57,780 nt of DNA from an uncultured Ruminococcus sp. (lineage in GTDB: Bacteria; Bacillota; Clostridia; Monoglobales; Monoglobaceae): NCBI GenBank assembly GCA_902760955.1, contig CACWIG010000007.1, positions 1 to 57,780 on the forward strand, written 5' to 3'. The position numbers were made by a program, and so were the translations under genes. The notes below the pieces were generated by a model. It did not search any database. It worked only from the letters and a program-made list of their open reading frames with translations, and had not been told where the DNA came from. Positions 21,934 through 33,251 of the stretch are shown here, one piece after another (position 1 is the first letter of the stretch; each line of letters starts with the position of its first letter).

Positions 21934-22512
21934 TTATTTCTTTCTGATATTTATAAGCCTTACAATAATAGGACACAAAACAATGTTCACCAAAACTTCA
22001 ACTAAGAAGTTTACGCCGACAAGTCCGTAAATCATATAACTTGCGGCATTGGCAAAGCCAAGCTGTTCTGCCCAACCTGTGATAAGACCCATAAAGAATA
22101 ATTTACAGCCTATCAGGAAAATACCTGTGTTCACAATCGGACAAGCAAGTGCCGCACAAGCGACTGCAACGGTTCTATTCCTCTGTGCAATAAGGTCATA
22201 GACCAAACCCGAGATGAAGCCTGCCAAAGCACCTTTTACCAATACAGTTGCAACTGTGCCGACGGGATTTACCGCCATAAAAGCCGCACTGTCTGTAAGT
22301 AACACGGCTATGCCGAAAACAAGGCCAAGCCAACCGCCTGCCCATTTACCGCACAGAGCCGAGCCGATTACAATAGGTACAAGTACGAGAGAAATCGAGA
22401 ATACGCCAACACGTATAAACGAACCCATAAACTGCAGTACAAATACTAAAGCAGTTAGTATCGCACAGGTTACCAGACTTCTTGTGTCAAATGTCTTTTT
22501 TGTTTTTTCCAT
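21934..22512 (-). CDS. ECF transporter S component (possibly pantothenate)
   Basis: A 192-residue membrane protein with about six helices, an ECF-type vitamin uptake substrate-binding subunit: TRSLVTCAILTALVFVLQFMG at the start and GKWAGGWLGLVFGIAVLLTD and NPVGTVATVLVKG in the middle. It would pair with a shared energising module (EcfA-A'-T) encoded elsewhere. Because coaX (pantothenate kinase) lies directly upstream in the same transcript, pantothenate is the likely cargo (PanT-like), by context only. AGGAGG lies eight bases before the ATG at 22512. A perfect palindromic terminator follows. Confidence 0.85.
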   Translation of the reverse strand: MEKTKKTFDTRSLVTCAILTALVFVLQFMGSFIRVGVFSISLVLVPIVIGSALCGKWAGGWLGLVFGIAVLLTDSAAFMAVNPVGTVATVLVKGALAGFISGLVYDLIAQRNRTVAVACAALACPIVNTGIFLIGCKLFFMGLITGWAEQLGFANAASYMIYGLVGVNFLVEVLVNIVLCPIIVRLINIRKK

Positions 22513-22570
22513 ATTAAATTCCTCCTGACTGTCACTCATATAAAATGATGCAACGTCTAAAATTATATAT

Positions 22571-23335
22571 TTATTTATTTTTTTTATAAATAATTTGTAA
22601 GCCCTTTAATATTAAATCATCATCCATAGTGATTTTGTGTTTGCAATAAGGGATAATGGCTTTAGATAAACCGCCTGTTGCAATTATTTCGGGCTTGTAC
22701 CCCATTTCCTCCTCAATTCTGTCAATCATTCCGTCTATCATAGCCGCATTGCCAAAGACAATGCCTGACTGCATACAATCAACAGTGTTGCGTCCCATAA
22801 CACGCTTCGGTGCCTCAAGGCTGATTTGCGGAAGCTGAGCTGTTCCTCCTGCGAGAGCCTTTAGCGATAACTCAACACCTGGGATAATTGAAACACCGCC
22901 GAAGCAAGCATTTTCATCTACAATCATCATCTTGGTTGCAGTTCCCATATCAATTATCAAAACAGGTGATGGATATAGGTTATATGCCGCCACACAGCCG
23001 CATATCAAATCTGCACCAACCTGAGCAGGATTATCTGCCAATAGGTTAATTCCCGTCTTTATTCCAGGGCCTACAACAAGTGCTTCAACGCCATATACCA
23101 TTTTGACCGCATTTACAACAGTTTTGGTAAGAGGCGGAACAACCGAAGATATAATAGCACCGCTGACCTCATTTCTGTCAACCTCATAAAGCGTCAGAAT
23201 ACTTTTAATTTTAGTTGCATATTCTGAATCGGTTTTGCGCGCGTTTGTGGATATTCTTGAAGTAAACATCAGTTTATCGTCCAGAAAGCCGCCGAGAACT
23301 ATATTTGTATTTCCAATATCGATAGTAAGTAACAT
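22571..23335 (-). CDS. coaX: Type III pantothenate kinase
   Basis: A 254-residue kinase of the ASKHA fold. LLTIDIGNTNIVLG is the N-terminal phosphate loop, VGADLICGCVAAY and IDMGTATKMMIVDE are the second and third motifs, and IATGGLSK is near the C-terminus. It phosphorylates pantothenate, the first step of coenzyme A synthesis; this type needs a monovalent cation and is not feedback-inhibited by CoA. AAGGAGGG precedes the ATG at 23335. The ECF S-component follows after 58 bases. Confidence 0.95.
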   Translation of the reverse strand: MLLTIDIGNTNIVLGGFLDDKLMFTSRISTNARKTDSEYATKIKSILTLYEVDRNEVSGAIISSVVPPLTKTVVNAVKMVYGVEALVVGPGIKTGINLLADNPAQVGADLICGCVAAYNLYPSPVLIIDMGTATKMMIVDENACFGGVSIIPGVELSLKALAGGTAQLPQISLEAPKRVMGRNTVDCMQSGIVFGNAAMIDGMIDRIEEEMGYKPEIIATGGLSKAIIPYCKHKITMDDDLILKGLQIIYKKNK

Positions 23336-23399
23336 ATTAACCCTCCTTGCGACCTTATATCGGCCATATAATACCACAAAATACCAAAAAAGTCAAGCC

Positions 23400-23981
23400 T
23401 TACAGCCTCTTGACATATTCCTTGTACTCATCATAGCCGTATGTTTTATTAATGATATCAAGCAAAGCATTTGCGGACATATTCGGCAAATTCATATGTT
23501 TTGCAAGTTTGTTTCGTTTTTCGGCACTGTCAGGCTTGCCCGAAAAGCCATCTGCATAAAATGTGGCTTTGTCCACAGGCTTAAGATTGACGTGTTCGCT
23601 ATCTGTGGTGTTTGCAACTTTAATCAGAATTTCCTCAAGCAGTTTTTCGGACATTCCCTCAACCCCCAAAATTCCGTCTGCCCCTGCCCTTTCTTTGCGT
23701 TTTTCCTTACCCTTAAGCTGTGGTATATATGCGTGCTTTACGTCAACGCTGTCACCTAAACATTGCTTTATATAGTTTCTTATTCTAAAGCCTGCGCGGT
23801 CGGAGTCGGTAAGAACTATAACACCTCTGTTTTTTGCCATTGTTTTTATACTGTTTATTATTCGTTTAGAGCGGTATAGTTCAAAGCCGTGAGTACAAAT
23901 TATCGGTGCATCGGTAATGGTTTTCAACCGTTCCTTGTCGTACTTGCCTTCAACCACAATAACCTCTTTAATATGCAGCAT
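23400..23981 (-). CDS. rnmV: Ribonuclease M5 (TOPRIM protein)
   Basis: A 193-residue TOPRIM nuclease. IKEVIVVEGKYDKERL holds the catalytic Glu, GVIVLTDSDRAGFRIRNYI the DxD, and the C-terminal half carries the DUF4093 part typical of this family. RNase M5 trims 5S rRNA precursors to their mature ends with help from ribosomal protein L18. It lies 64 bases upstream of coaX on the same strand and is divergent from the SpoVB-like gene. Family membership is clear; activity on 5S rRNA is inferred from the family. Confidence 0.9.
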   Translation of the reverse strand: MLHIKEVIVVEGKYDKERLKTITDAPIICTHGFELYRSKRIINSIKTMAKNRGVIVLTDSDRAGFRIRNYIKQCLGDSVDVKHAYIPQLKGKEKRKERAGADGILGVEGMSEKLLEEILIKVANTTDSEHVNLKPVDKATFYADGFSGKPDSAEKRNKLAKHMNLPNMSANALLDIINKTYGYDEYKEYVKRL

Positions 23982-24088
23982 TGACTATCTTCCTTTCGTT
24001 AACTTTACATTTCATTATTTTAACATATAAAGCATAAAATTGAAATAGATTTATAAAAATTTTTCTTAAAATTAATAAGAGGTAGTAT

Positions 24089-25459
24089 ATGTCTAAGCAC
24101 AGATTTATAAAAAATATTATTATACTCGGCATATCGGGCATAATTGCCAAGCTGTTTGACTTCTGCTTTCGTGCCTATTACTCTCATATGCTGGGAGCAG
24201 AGGGAATGGGACTATTGTCATTGGGGTTTTCTCTGCACAGCGTGATGCTGACTTTTTCTACCGCAGGGCTTGGTGTTGCCGTATCTAAAACTGTTTCGGA
24301 ATATATGGAACTTAAAAAGCCAAATGCCGTCAAATGCTGTATGCACGACGCTATGTACGGCGTTGTTGTATTGAGCATATCAGTTATAATAATAACTTTT
24401 ATATTTTCGCCATATCTTGCAAATAATATATTGGGTGACAGCAGAGTATCTACAAGTCTTTGCACCCTTGCACCAAGCGTAATCTTTATGGGAATTTCAT
24501 ATTGCTTAAAAGGTTGTTTTTACGCTCAACGCAAAATTCTTCCGCCTGCATCTTCAGAAATTCTTGAACAGATAGTTAAGTTTATATCTATTCGCACTCT
24601 GCTTAAATTCTTCTTGCCCTACGGCATAGAATACGGCTGTGCGGCTGTTTTTGCAGGTATATCAATAGGCGAGTTTTCGTCCTGTGCGTATCTTTGTATA
24701 TTCTATCTGCGTGAAGAAAAAAACGCTTACGGCTTTTCTTCATCTGACGATATTTGTCCTGAGAACAAGGATATCATATGTAGGCTGTTGGGCGTATCTC
24801 TGCCGTCAATGATAACCTCTCTGTGCAGCAGCGGCTTTCGTATGCAGGAGGAGGTCTTGATTGTGTCTGCCTTTGAACGGGGAGGCTTAAGTCACTCTTC
24901 TGCAATACAATCTCTGGGCATTATTCACGGAATGGCAATGCCCCTGCTTGTTCTGCCGTTGAACCTTGCGGGCTCAGTAATGTCGTTGCTTGTGCCTGAA
25001 TTTTCAAGAGCGGGCACCCACGGCAAACAACGTCTGCGGCATACCGCCATAAAGGTTTATAAGGCAGGTATTGGTATAGGCTGTTTAATCAGTATAATTT
25101 TTTTACTGTTCGGCCACAGGCTAAGCTACATATTTTATGGAACAGATGCGGCATCAAAGGTTGTGGTTTACCTTGCACCGCTCTGCCCCATAATGTTTAT
25201 GGACTCCCTGTCCTGTTCCATATTAAACGGAATGGGCAAGCAGGTCAGAATGTTAGTGTTTTCTATACTCGACTTTACACTTCGTTTTTCGGTGATATAT
25301 TTTATATTGCCCTACGGAAAAATGTCAGCATTTATACTTATGGTTGCACTCAGCAATATATTTACCTGTTCTCTCACACTTGGCAGTGTTGTTTCGGCAA
25401 TTTATTCTACGCCCCTTTCAAAATTGACAAAGACAAAAAAATGTGGTATTTTAAAATAA
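24089..25459 (+). CDS. SpoVB-like MVF/MOP flippase
   Basis: A 456-residue polytopic membrane protein of the MVF/polysaccharide export family, with about twelve to fourteen hydrophobic helices and the opening IKNIIILGISGIIAKLFDFCFRAYYSHMLGAEGMGL seen in SpoVB and its paralogues. Family members move lipid-linked oligosaccharides, and SpoVB is needed for the spore cortex. A role in cortex or envelope lipid II transport is likely but paralogues are common in Clostridia, so I leave the symbol blank. AGAGGTAG precedes the ATG. polA follows 27 bases downstream. Confidence 0.85.
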   Translation: MSKHRFIKNIIILGISGIIAKLFDFCFRAYYSHMLGAEGMGLLSLGFSLHSVMLTFSTAGLGVAVSKTVSEYMELKKPNAVKCCMHDAMYGVVVLSISVIIITFIFSPYLANNILGDSRVSTSLCTLAPSVIFMGISYCLKGCFYAQRKILPPASSEILEQIVKFISIRTLLKFFLPYGIEYGCAAVFAGISIGEFSSCAYLCIFYLREEKNAYGFSSSDDICPENKDIICRLLGVSLPSMITSLCSSGFRMQEEVLIVSAFERGGLSHSSAIQSLGIIHGMAMPLLVLPLNLAGSVMSLLVPEFSRAGTHGKQRLRHTAIKVYKAGIGIGCLISIIFLLFGHRLSYIFYGTDAASKVVVYLAPLCPIMFMDSLSCSILNGMGKQVRMLVFSILDFTLRFSVIYFILPYGKMSAFILMVALSNIFTCSLTLGSVVSAIYSTPLSKLTKTKKCGILK

Positions 25460-25486
25460 ATATAATTCTTCAAAGAGGAACAACAA

Positions 25487-28120
25487 ATGAAAAAATTATT
25501 GATTATTGACGGAAACAGCATATTAAACAGAGCGTACTACGGCATACGTCCTTTGACCGCCCCTGACGGTACGCCCACAAATGCGGTATATGGTTTTTTG
25601 AACATACTGTTCAAATACATTGACGAAGAAAAGCCCGATATGCTCTGCGTGGCATTTGACGTCAAAGAAAAAACCTTCAGGCATAAAATGTATACAGAGT
25701 ATAAGGCTCAGCGTAAGCCTGCACCTGAGGACTTTCTTGCTCAAATTCCTGTTATCAAAGAGGTTTTGTCGGCAATGAACTGCCTTTGCCTTGAACTCCC
25801 TGGCTATGAGGCTGATGATATAATAGGTACGATTTCAAGACTGTGTGACGAGAGAAAAACAGAGTGCCGTATCCTGACAGGCGATAAAGACGACCTTCAG
25901 CTTGCATCTGACAATACTGTAATCAAGCTTGTTATAACAAGAATGGGACAGACCTCAACGACCGACTATGGTGAGGCGGAATTTGTCGAAAAGTACGGAA
26001 TAGAACCCAATGCCTTTATAGATGTAAAAGCACTTATGGGTGATACCTCGGACAATATCCCGGGAGTTAAGGGAATTGGTGAAAAAACAGCTATGTCGCT
26101 GATACAAAATTATAAGAGCATTGAAAATATTTATGCGGACACAGATGCACTTGATGTAACACCAAGCGTTCGCAAAAAACTTGAGGAGGGCAAGGAAGAT
26201 GCCTTTATGAGTTATCGTTTGGCGACTATTGACCGCAATGTTCCCATTGACTTTAATTTCGATGACGCGCTTATAAAAGAATATAACAACGCAGAGCTTT
26301 TAAAACTTTTTAAACGGTTAAATTTTAACTCGTTTATAAAAAAACTTGATATAAAAGCAGCGGATGCTGAAACAACTGATGTTATAGAAGGCAAGGGAAA
26401 GCTCGCCTCTGTTGAGGATATTTTGAATATTAAAAATACTGTCAGCTATATTGCAAACAATGGCTATTTGTACGTAAAAGAATGTACCTCCGACACCGCC
26501 ATATATGCCAAAGCGGACAAGCAGAGTATGGTTAAATTCTTTGCAGATGATAAAATAAAAAAGATAGGCTTTAATATAAAAGAAGATATAATTTCACTGT
26601 CTGGCTTTGGCATAGATACAGCCGACACAGACTTTAACGGAATTGAATTTGATATTATGCTTGCGGCGTATATATTGGACCCGTCGCACTCGGACTACAC
26701 CCTTGAAAGTCTTTGCCTGAAATATTTAGGCAAAGCCATAGGCGGCAACAGTAATGAAAACAACGATACCCAAATCTCTATGCTTGGTGTGTTAAATGAG
26801 GATAGCAATGACGAAAAGAAAGAAATATTGAACAGACTTTTTGCCATTGAGGAGCTGTACGGAAAGATGGCCGCTTTATTAAAAGAAAACGGGCAGGAGA
26901 GTCTGTATAAGGATATAGAACTTCCTCTTACCGCTGTTCTTGCCGACTTACAAATACGCGGTATGTATATAGACAAAAATGCATTAAAAGAGTTTGGGGA
27001 GATGCTCAGCTCCCGCATATTGCTTATTCGTGACGAAATCTACTCACTGGCAGGTGAGGAGTTCAATATAAATTCACCTAAGCAGTTGGGTGTTATATTA
27101 TTTGAAAAGTTAGGTCTGCCCTTTGGCAAAAAGAACAAGAGCGGAAGTTACTCTACAAACGTTGATGTTATGGAAAAGCTATGCGGCAAGCATCCCATTG
27201 CGGAAAAGATATTGGAATACCGACAGCTTGCAAAACTGCAATCCACATATGTGACAGGGCTCAGCAGTGTTGTGAACGAAAGGACAGGCAGAATACACTC
27301 TAAGTTCAATCAGATGGTGACAAGCACAGGACGTATAAGCAGTACAGAGCCGAATATGCAAAACATTCCCGTCAGGACAGAACTTGGCAGAGAAATACGC
27401 AAAATGTTTATTGCCGAAAACGAAGATTGGGTGTTGATTGATGCGGACTACTCACAGATAGAGTTGCGTGTGCTTGCCCACATTGCTGATGATAGGTCTA
27501 TGAAAGAGGCATTTTTAAGCGGTGAGGACATTCACGCTCAAACAGCTTCCAACGTCTTTGGTGTTCCTCTTTCAGAAGTAACACCGCAGATGCGTTCAAG
27601 AGCAAAGGCGGTAAACTTTGGTATTGTATACGGAATAGGTGCCTTCTCTCTTGCTCAGGATATAGGCACAACACGCAAAGAAGCACAAGAATATATAGAT
27701 GGTTATCTTGCTCATTATGATAAAGTGGCAGAATATATGAAACAGACTGTGGAGAATGCAAAACAAAACGGATATATAACAACGGTGTCGGGCAGACGCA
27801 GATATCTGCCTGAGCTTTCGGCAAGCTCCCACATTATGCGTGCCTTTGGCGAGCGTGTTGCTATGAACGCCCCCATACAGGGCAGTGCGGCAGATATAAT
27901 TAAAATTGCTATGGTCAATGTATACAAACGTCTGAAAGAAAATAATCTTAAGGCAAGGCTTGTGCTTCAGGTTCACGACGAGCTTATTGTGGAGGCTCCA
28001 AAAGACGAAGTGGAAATTGCATCAAAGATTTTAAAAGAGGAGATGGAAAATGCATATCCATTATCCGTTCCACTCTCGGTGGATATGAACGTAGGCAAAA
28101 GCTGGTACGACACAAAATAA
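25487..28120 (+). CDS. polA: DNA polymerase I
   Basis: An 877-residue polymerase I. Residues 1-290 are the 5'-3' exonuclease (LIIDGNSILNRAYYG, GYEADDIIGT, TGDKDDLQL). Residues about 300-470 are the proofreading fold, but the DxE of motif I is not recognisable (SYIANNGYLYVKE), so it probably lacks 3'-5' exonuclease activity, as in many Gram-positive relatives. Residues 480-877 are the polymerase: motif A DADYSQIELRVLAHIA, motif B RAKAVNFGIVYGI and motif C QVHDELIVEAP. It fills gaps in repair and removes Okazaki primers. GAGGAAC lies upstream of the ATG. Confidence 0.97.
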   Translation: MKKLLIIDGNSILNRAYYGIRPLTAPDGTPTNAVYGFLNILFKYIDEEKPDMLCVAFDVKEKTFRHKMYTEYKAQRKPAPEDFLAQIPVIKEVLSAMNCLCLELPGYEADDIIGTISRLCDERKTECRILTGDKDDLQLASDNTVIKLVITRMGQTSTTDYGEAEFVEKYGIEPNAFIDVKALMGDTSDNIPGVKGIGEKTAMSLIQNYKSIENIYADTDALDVTPSVRKKLEEGKEDAFMSYRLATIDRNVPIDFNFDDALIKEYNNAELLKLFKRLNFNSFIKKLDIKAADAETTDVIEGKGKLASVEDILNIKNTVSYIANNGYLYVKECTSDTAIYAKADKQSMVKFFADDKIKKIGFNIKEDIISLSGFGIDTADTDFNGIEFDIMLAAYILDPSHSDYTLESLCLKYLGKAIGGNSNENNDTQISMLGVLNEDSNDEKKEILNRLFAIEELYGKMAALLKENGQESLYKDIELPLTAVLADLQIRGMYIDKNALKEFGEMLSSRILLIRDEIYSLAGEEFNINSPKQLGVILFEKLGLPFGKKNKSGSYSTNVDVMEKLCGKHPIAEKILEYRQLAKLQSTYVTGLSSVVNERTGRIHSKFNQMVTSTGRISSTEPNMQNIPVRTELGREIRKMFIAENEDWVLIDADYSQIELRVLAHIADDRSMKEAFLSGEDIHAQTASNVFGVPLSEVTPQMRSRAKAVNFGIVYGIGAFSLAQDIGTTRKEAQEYIDGYLAHYDKVAEYMKQTVENAKQNGYITTVSGRRRYLPELSASSHIMRAFGERVAMNAPIQGSAADIIKIAMVNVYKRLKENNLKARLVLQVHDELIVEAPKDEVEIASKILKEEMENAYPLSVPLSVDMNVGKSWYDTK

Positions 28121-28148
28121 TGGCGTTTGGTGAAAAAGACTCTATTGT

Positions 28149-28173
28149 GCATTGTAAGGGACGCCGAACCCTA
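28149..28173. repeat. Solitary GC-rich repeat after polA
   Basis: TGTAAGGGACGCCGAACCCTACA belongs to the TGTAGGG repeat group found elsewhere in the window. Confidence 0.5.
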
Positions 28174-28235
28174 CAACATAATAAGATATGTAGTTAATTG
28201 TATCGAACAAATAAGAAATGAGATATTTACAAAAT

Positions 28236-28275
28236 AAAAACCGCAGAAACGAAATCAATCGCTTCTGCGGTTTTT
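28236..28275. terminator. Bidirectional terminator between polA and groEL
   Basis: A 13-bp perfect stem (AAAAACCGCAGAA / TTCTGCGGTTTTT) lies between the convergent polA and groEL genes with T5 on either strand. Confidence 0.9.
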
Positions 28276-28302
28276 AAATATTGCAAGTTTAGAATTTCGA
28301 TA

Positions 28303-29994
<1,692 letters not shown>

Positions 29995-30057
29995 TCATCA
30001 GCAGGTATTATATGATAAGAGTTTTGCGATTTTAAAATTAAAAAATTTTAAATCAAA

Positions 30058-30369
<312 letters not shown>

Positions 30370-30381
30370 TTAGTTTGTTTG

Positions 30382-30408
30382 TTAGCACTCGTCGTTGTTG
30401 AGTGCTAA
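30382..30408 (-). promoter_or_regulatory. CIRCE operator of groESL
   Basis: Exact TTAGCACTC-N9-GAGTGCTAA, the HrcA repressor binding site. Confidence 0.98.
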
Positions 30409-30415
30409 CTCTATT

Positions 30416-30444
30416 ATAATACAAAATTAAATAAAATAAATCAA
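30416..30444 (-). promoter_or_regulatory. groESL sigma-A promoter
   Basis: On the minus strand TTGATT, a 17-base spacer and TATTAT lie directly before the CIRCE operator. An alternative TATAAT four bases further on is possible. Confidence 0.6.
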
Positions 30445-30643
30445 CTGTGATTATAGGTGATTATAAGTAATTATTACCATTTAACTGTAATTATTGCCAA
30501 ATTTTATTCAAATATTGCAAATTCATTCTTTTATGCAGTAAAATCTTTTATAATTACATATACTTAATTTTGCAGATACCAAATATTGCTGTAGTTATTT
30601 GTTACACAATGATTACATTTGTGATACAAAACGGAACAGGCAC
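30445..30643. other. Gap between groESL and the HlyD-like gene
   Basis: AT-rich intergenic DNA between divergent genes. I see no ORF with a ribosome site, no repeat shared with the rest of the window and no RNA gene. Confidence 0.5.
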
Positions 30644-30671
30644 TTTACACTCTTGAAAATGGTGTTATAAT
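30644..30671 (+). promoter_or_regulatory. Promoter of the HlyD-like/division cluster
   Basis: TTTACA and TATAAT with a 16-base spacer, 75 bases upstream of the HlyD-like start codon. Confidence 0.65.
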
Positions 30672-30745
30672 ATGTTTTAAGGGTACTGTGACATAGTGTC
30701 TGTATTGTACGTATTCCGGGAAAACTAACCGGAGGAGGATGTAAA

Positions 30746-32020
30746 ATGTTAGGTTCTGCAGTTGATACAGAATTGGTATCACGGTCACACAAAAAAAATA
30801 AACCGCATAAGGTGCGTCGCATAATTTATATCGTGCTTGCAGTTATTGTCTTTTTATATCTTGCGGCCGCAATCTTTGTAAGTCTTCATAATAATATATC
30901 TACTGTTTATGCGGTAAATGGTTCTATATCTGAAAGTTTCCGTACATCAGGATATGTTTTGCGTGAACAAGAAGTAATCAACGCCCCTAAGGATGGCTTT
31001 TTTGAATGTATTGTCAGTGAGGGGGACAGAGTAAAAAAAGGTCAGGTTGTAGCTTATATGTTTGACACACAGCCCGACCCTTCTTTAATGGAACAGTTGA
31101 GAAAAACCCATATGATTCTTCGCTCAAAAAGCGGTGAGCTTGACAGCAATGTCTATTTAGATGAAAGTTCAGGTTCTAAAGCTATTGCTTCTGAAAAGGT
31201 AAGAAATATGTCGGACGTCAGAACGGAAAGAAATTTAAAGACCGTTCGAGAGGAAAAGAGCGAGCTTAATCTTATGCTCAGCAGAAAGTCCGAGTCAGGT
31301 GAAGCTAACACCAAAACAGCCGAACAGCTAAACCAGGAACTCAACAGCTTAAAGCAACAGGCAGGCGGATGTGTTGAAATTGTCGCTCCTGTGGGAGGCA
31401 TATTCAGCTCAGGAATAGATAATATGGAAGATAGGCTTACAATGGATAATGTTGACAGCATATCGCCGTCTTTTATTACAGAGCTTGATAAGGTTGATAT
31501 TGCTTTTTCGGATACTGTCGCTTACGGACAGCCGCTGTGCAAGATTGTCAATAATTATAAATGGGCATATGCTGCCGTTGTTGACGAAAAGAAAATTGAA
31601 GGTTTAAAGGAAGGTTCAAGCGTTAATCTTTCGTTCTATGACTTGGCAAATGACTCTGTTAAGGGAACAATATCCCATATTTCAGATTCAGAGAGTGGCA
31701 AGAAAGCAATTGTTGTAAGCACCAACAGATATGTTGATGGCATATATTCATCAAGCCGTGCAAATACGGAGATAATTTTGATTAAGGTTGACGGCATTCG
31801 TTTGCCTGTCAGTTGTTTGCACGTGCAGGACGGTGTGACAGGTGTGTACGTTGTCAGATTGGATACGGCTAAGTTTGTGTCGGTGAACGTCAAATATAAA
31901 AATGAGGATTGGGCAGTTGTTTCCGCTGTCGATAATATAAACTCAAGCAATAAACTTCAGATATATGATGAGGTTATTGTAGAGGGCAGAAATATCAGCG
32001 ACGGCAAGGTTGTCAGGTAA
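30746..32020 (+). CDS. HlyD-like membrane protein
   Basis: A 424-residue protein with a cytosolic basic stretch, one membrane helix (residues about 27-48) and an extracellular part. It holds a biotinyl-lipoyl-like hairpin (VINAPKDGFFECIVSEGDRVKKGQVVAYM), a helical middle and a second half hybrid domain (IVAPVGGIFSSGID). This is an HlyD/membrane-fusion-like adaptor, but no transporter is adjacent. In Clostridia such genes commonly precede yggS-sepF, as here, so a link to cell division or envelope assembly is possible. GGAGGAGG lies upstream. Function is not established. Confidence 0.85.
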   Translation: MLGSAVDTELVSRSHKKNKPHKVRRIIYIVLAVIVFLYLAAAIFVSLHNNISTVYAVNGSISESFRTSGYVLREQEVINAPKDGFFECIVSEGDRVKKGQVVAYMFDTQPDPSLMEQLRKTHMILRSKSGELDSNVYLDESSGSKAIASEKVRNMSDVRTERNLKTVREEKSELNLMLSRKSESGEANTKTAEQLNQELNSLKQQAGGCVEIVAPVGGIFSSGIDNMEDRLTMDNVDSISPSFITELDKVDIAFSDTVAYGQPLCKIVNNYKWAYAAVVDEKKIEGLKEGSSVNLSFYDLANDSVKGTISHISDSESGKKAIVVSTNRYVDGIYSSSRANTEIILIKVDGIRLPVSCLHVQDGVTGVYVVRLDTAKFVSVNVKYKNEDWAVVSAVDNINSSNKLQIYDEVIVEGRNISDGKVVR

Positions 32021-32043
32021 TCGATATGGGAGATGCTGATGTA

Positions 32044-32745
32044 ATGAGTATTGAAAGCAATATCAAATATGTACTCTCTGAAATAAGTGCTGCTGCAAAA
32101 AAAGCAGGGCGAAATCCTGAAGATATTAAACTTGTGGCTGTCAGCAAGACAAAACCTTTTGAAATGCTGAAAGAAGCATATGAGTGCGGAATGTACGATT
32201 TTGGAGAAAACAGACCACAGGAGATTGCTGAGAAGTTTCCTATGTTTGAAGGTGCAGATGTCAATTTTCATATGATTGGACACCTTCAAAAAAATAAGGT
32301 AAAAATGATTATTGACAAGGTCTGCCTTATACACTCTGTTGACAGCATTGAACTTGCCGCGGAGATAAACAAAAGGGCGGCAGCAATAGATAAAGTTCAG
32401 AATGTTCTGATACAGGTTAACATATCGGGAGAGGAAAGCAAATCGGGAGTTAAACCTGAGGAACTTTTTGATTTGTGCAGACAGATAAGTTTGATGAATA
32501 ATATCAGGATAAAAGGTCTTATGACTATATCGGTCAAAGGCTATACGTATGAAGATAACAAGCAGTTGTTTGAAAAACTTGCAAATCTTGCAAGAGAAGT
32601 TAAAGAGCAGAATATAGAAAATGTTTCTATGGATGAACTGTCAATGGGTATGACACACGACTTTGAGGCGGCGATAGAAGCAGGGGCTACCATTATAAGG
32701 GTAGGTACCGCAATATTCGGCGAGAGAGATTATTCAAATTTGTAA
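32044..32745 (+). CDS. yggS: YggS family PLP homeostasis protein
   Basis: A 233-residue TIM-barrel PLP-binding protein (YlmE in Bacillus). LVAVSKTKP holds the Lys that binds pyridoxal phosphate; FGENRPQE, HMIGHLQKNK and LSMGMTHDFEAAI are standard. It controls PLP supply and has no known enzyme reaction. The ATG at 32044 (MSIESNIKYV) fits the family start; an ATG at 32026 is also possible. It is adjacent to sepF, the usual Firmicutes order. Confidence 0.95.
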   Translation: MSIESNIKYVLSEISAAAKKAGRNPEDIKLVAVSKTKPFEMLKEAYECGMYDFGENRPQEIAEKFPMFEGADVNFHMIGHLQKNKVKMIIDKVCLIHSVDSIELAAEINKRAAAIDKVQNVLIQVNISGEESKSGVKPEELFDLCRQISLMNNIRIKGLMTISVKGYTYEDNKQLFEKLANLAREVKEQNIENVSMDELSMGMTHDFEAAIEAGATIIRVGTAIFGERDYSNL

Positions 32746-32783
32746 TTTATTAATGTAAATATATATAATCAGGGGGAAATATA

Positions 32784-33236
32784 ATGAAAAACTTTATGAA
32801 CAAAATGCTTAACTATGTTGGCTTTGAGAATGATTATGAAGAAGATGAAAATTCATTTGATGACACAGTACAAAATGAAGAATTAGATGATGAGCCAATG
32901 TATGACAGATTTTCGGAAAGACGCAGCAACCGAGTTGTAAAACTTCACAATTCAAACGCACAGATGCGTGTTGTTGTAATTCAGCCCGAGGCTTTTGAGG
33001 AGGCTCGCGATATCACAAATCACTTAAAGAGCAAAAAGCCTATTGTTATTAATCTTGAGTCAGTTGACAAGACTGTTGCAAGAAGAATAATAGACTTTTT
33101 AAGCGGTGCTGTATATGCTTTGGACGGAAGTATTCAGAAGGTTTCTAACGGCATATTTATTATCGCTCCCAACAATGTTGATATTATGAGCGATGATATC
33201 AAGGGTGATGTTAAGCCTGCATTTCCTTGGAATTAA
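32784..33236 (+). CDS. sepF: Cell division protein SepF
   Basis: A 150-residue protein. Residues 1-12 are an amphipathic membrane-binding helix (MKNFMNKMLNYVG), followed by an acidic linker and a C-terminal SepF domain from about residue 60 (VVIQPEAFEEARDITNHLKSKKPIVINLE, DFLSGAVYALDGSIQKVSNGIFIIAP). SepF binds FtsZ and anchors and shapes the Z ring. AGGGGGAA lies upstream of the ATG. Its place between yggS and ylmH supports the assignment. Confidence 0.97.
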   Translation: MKNFMNKMLNYVGFENDYEEDENSFDDTVQNEELDDEPMYDRFSERRSNRVVKLHNSNAQMRVVVIQPEAFEEARDITNHLKSKKPIVINLESVDKTVARRIIDFLSGAVYALDGSIQKVSNGIFIIAPNNVDIMSDDIKGDVKPAFPWN

Positions 33237-33251
33237 TCAAATATAAATACT

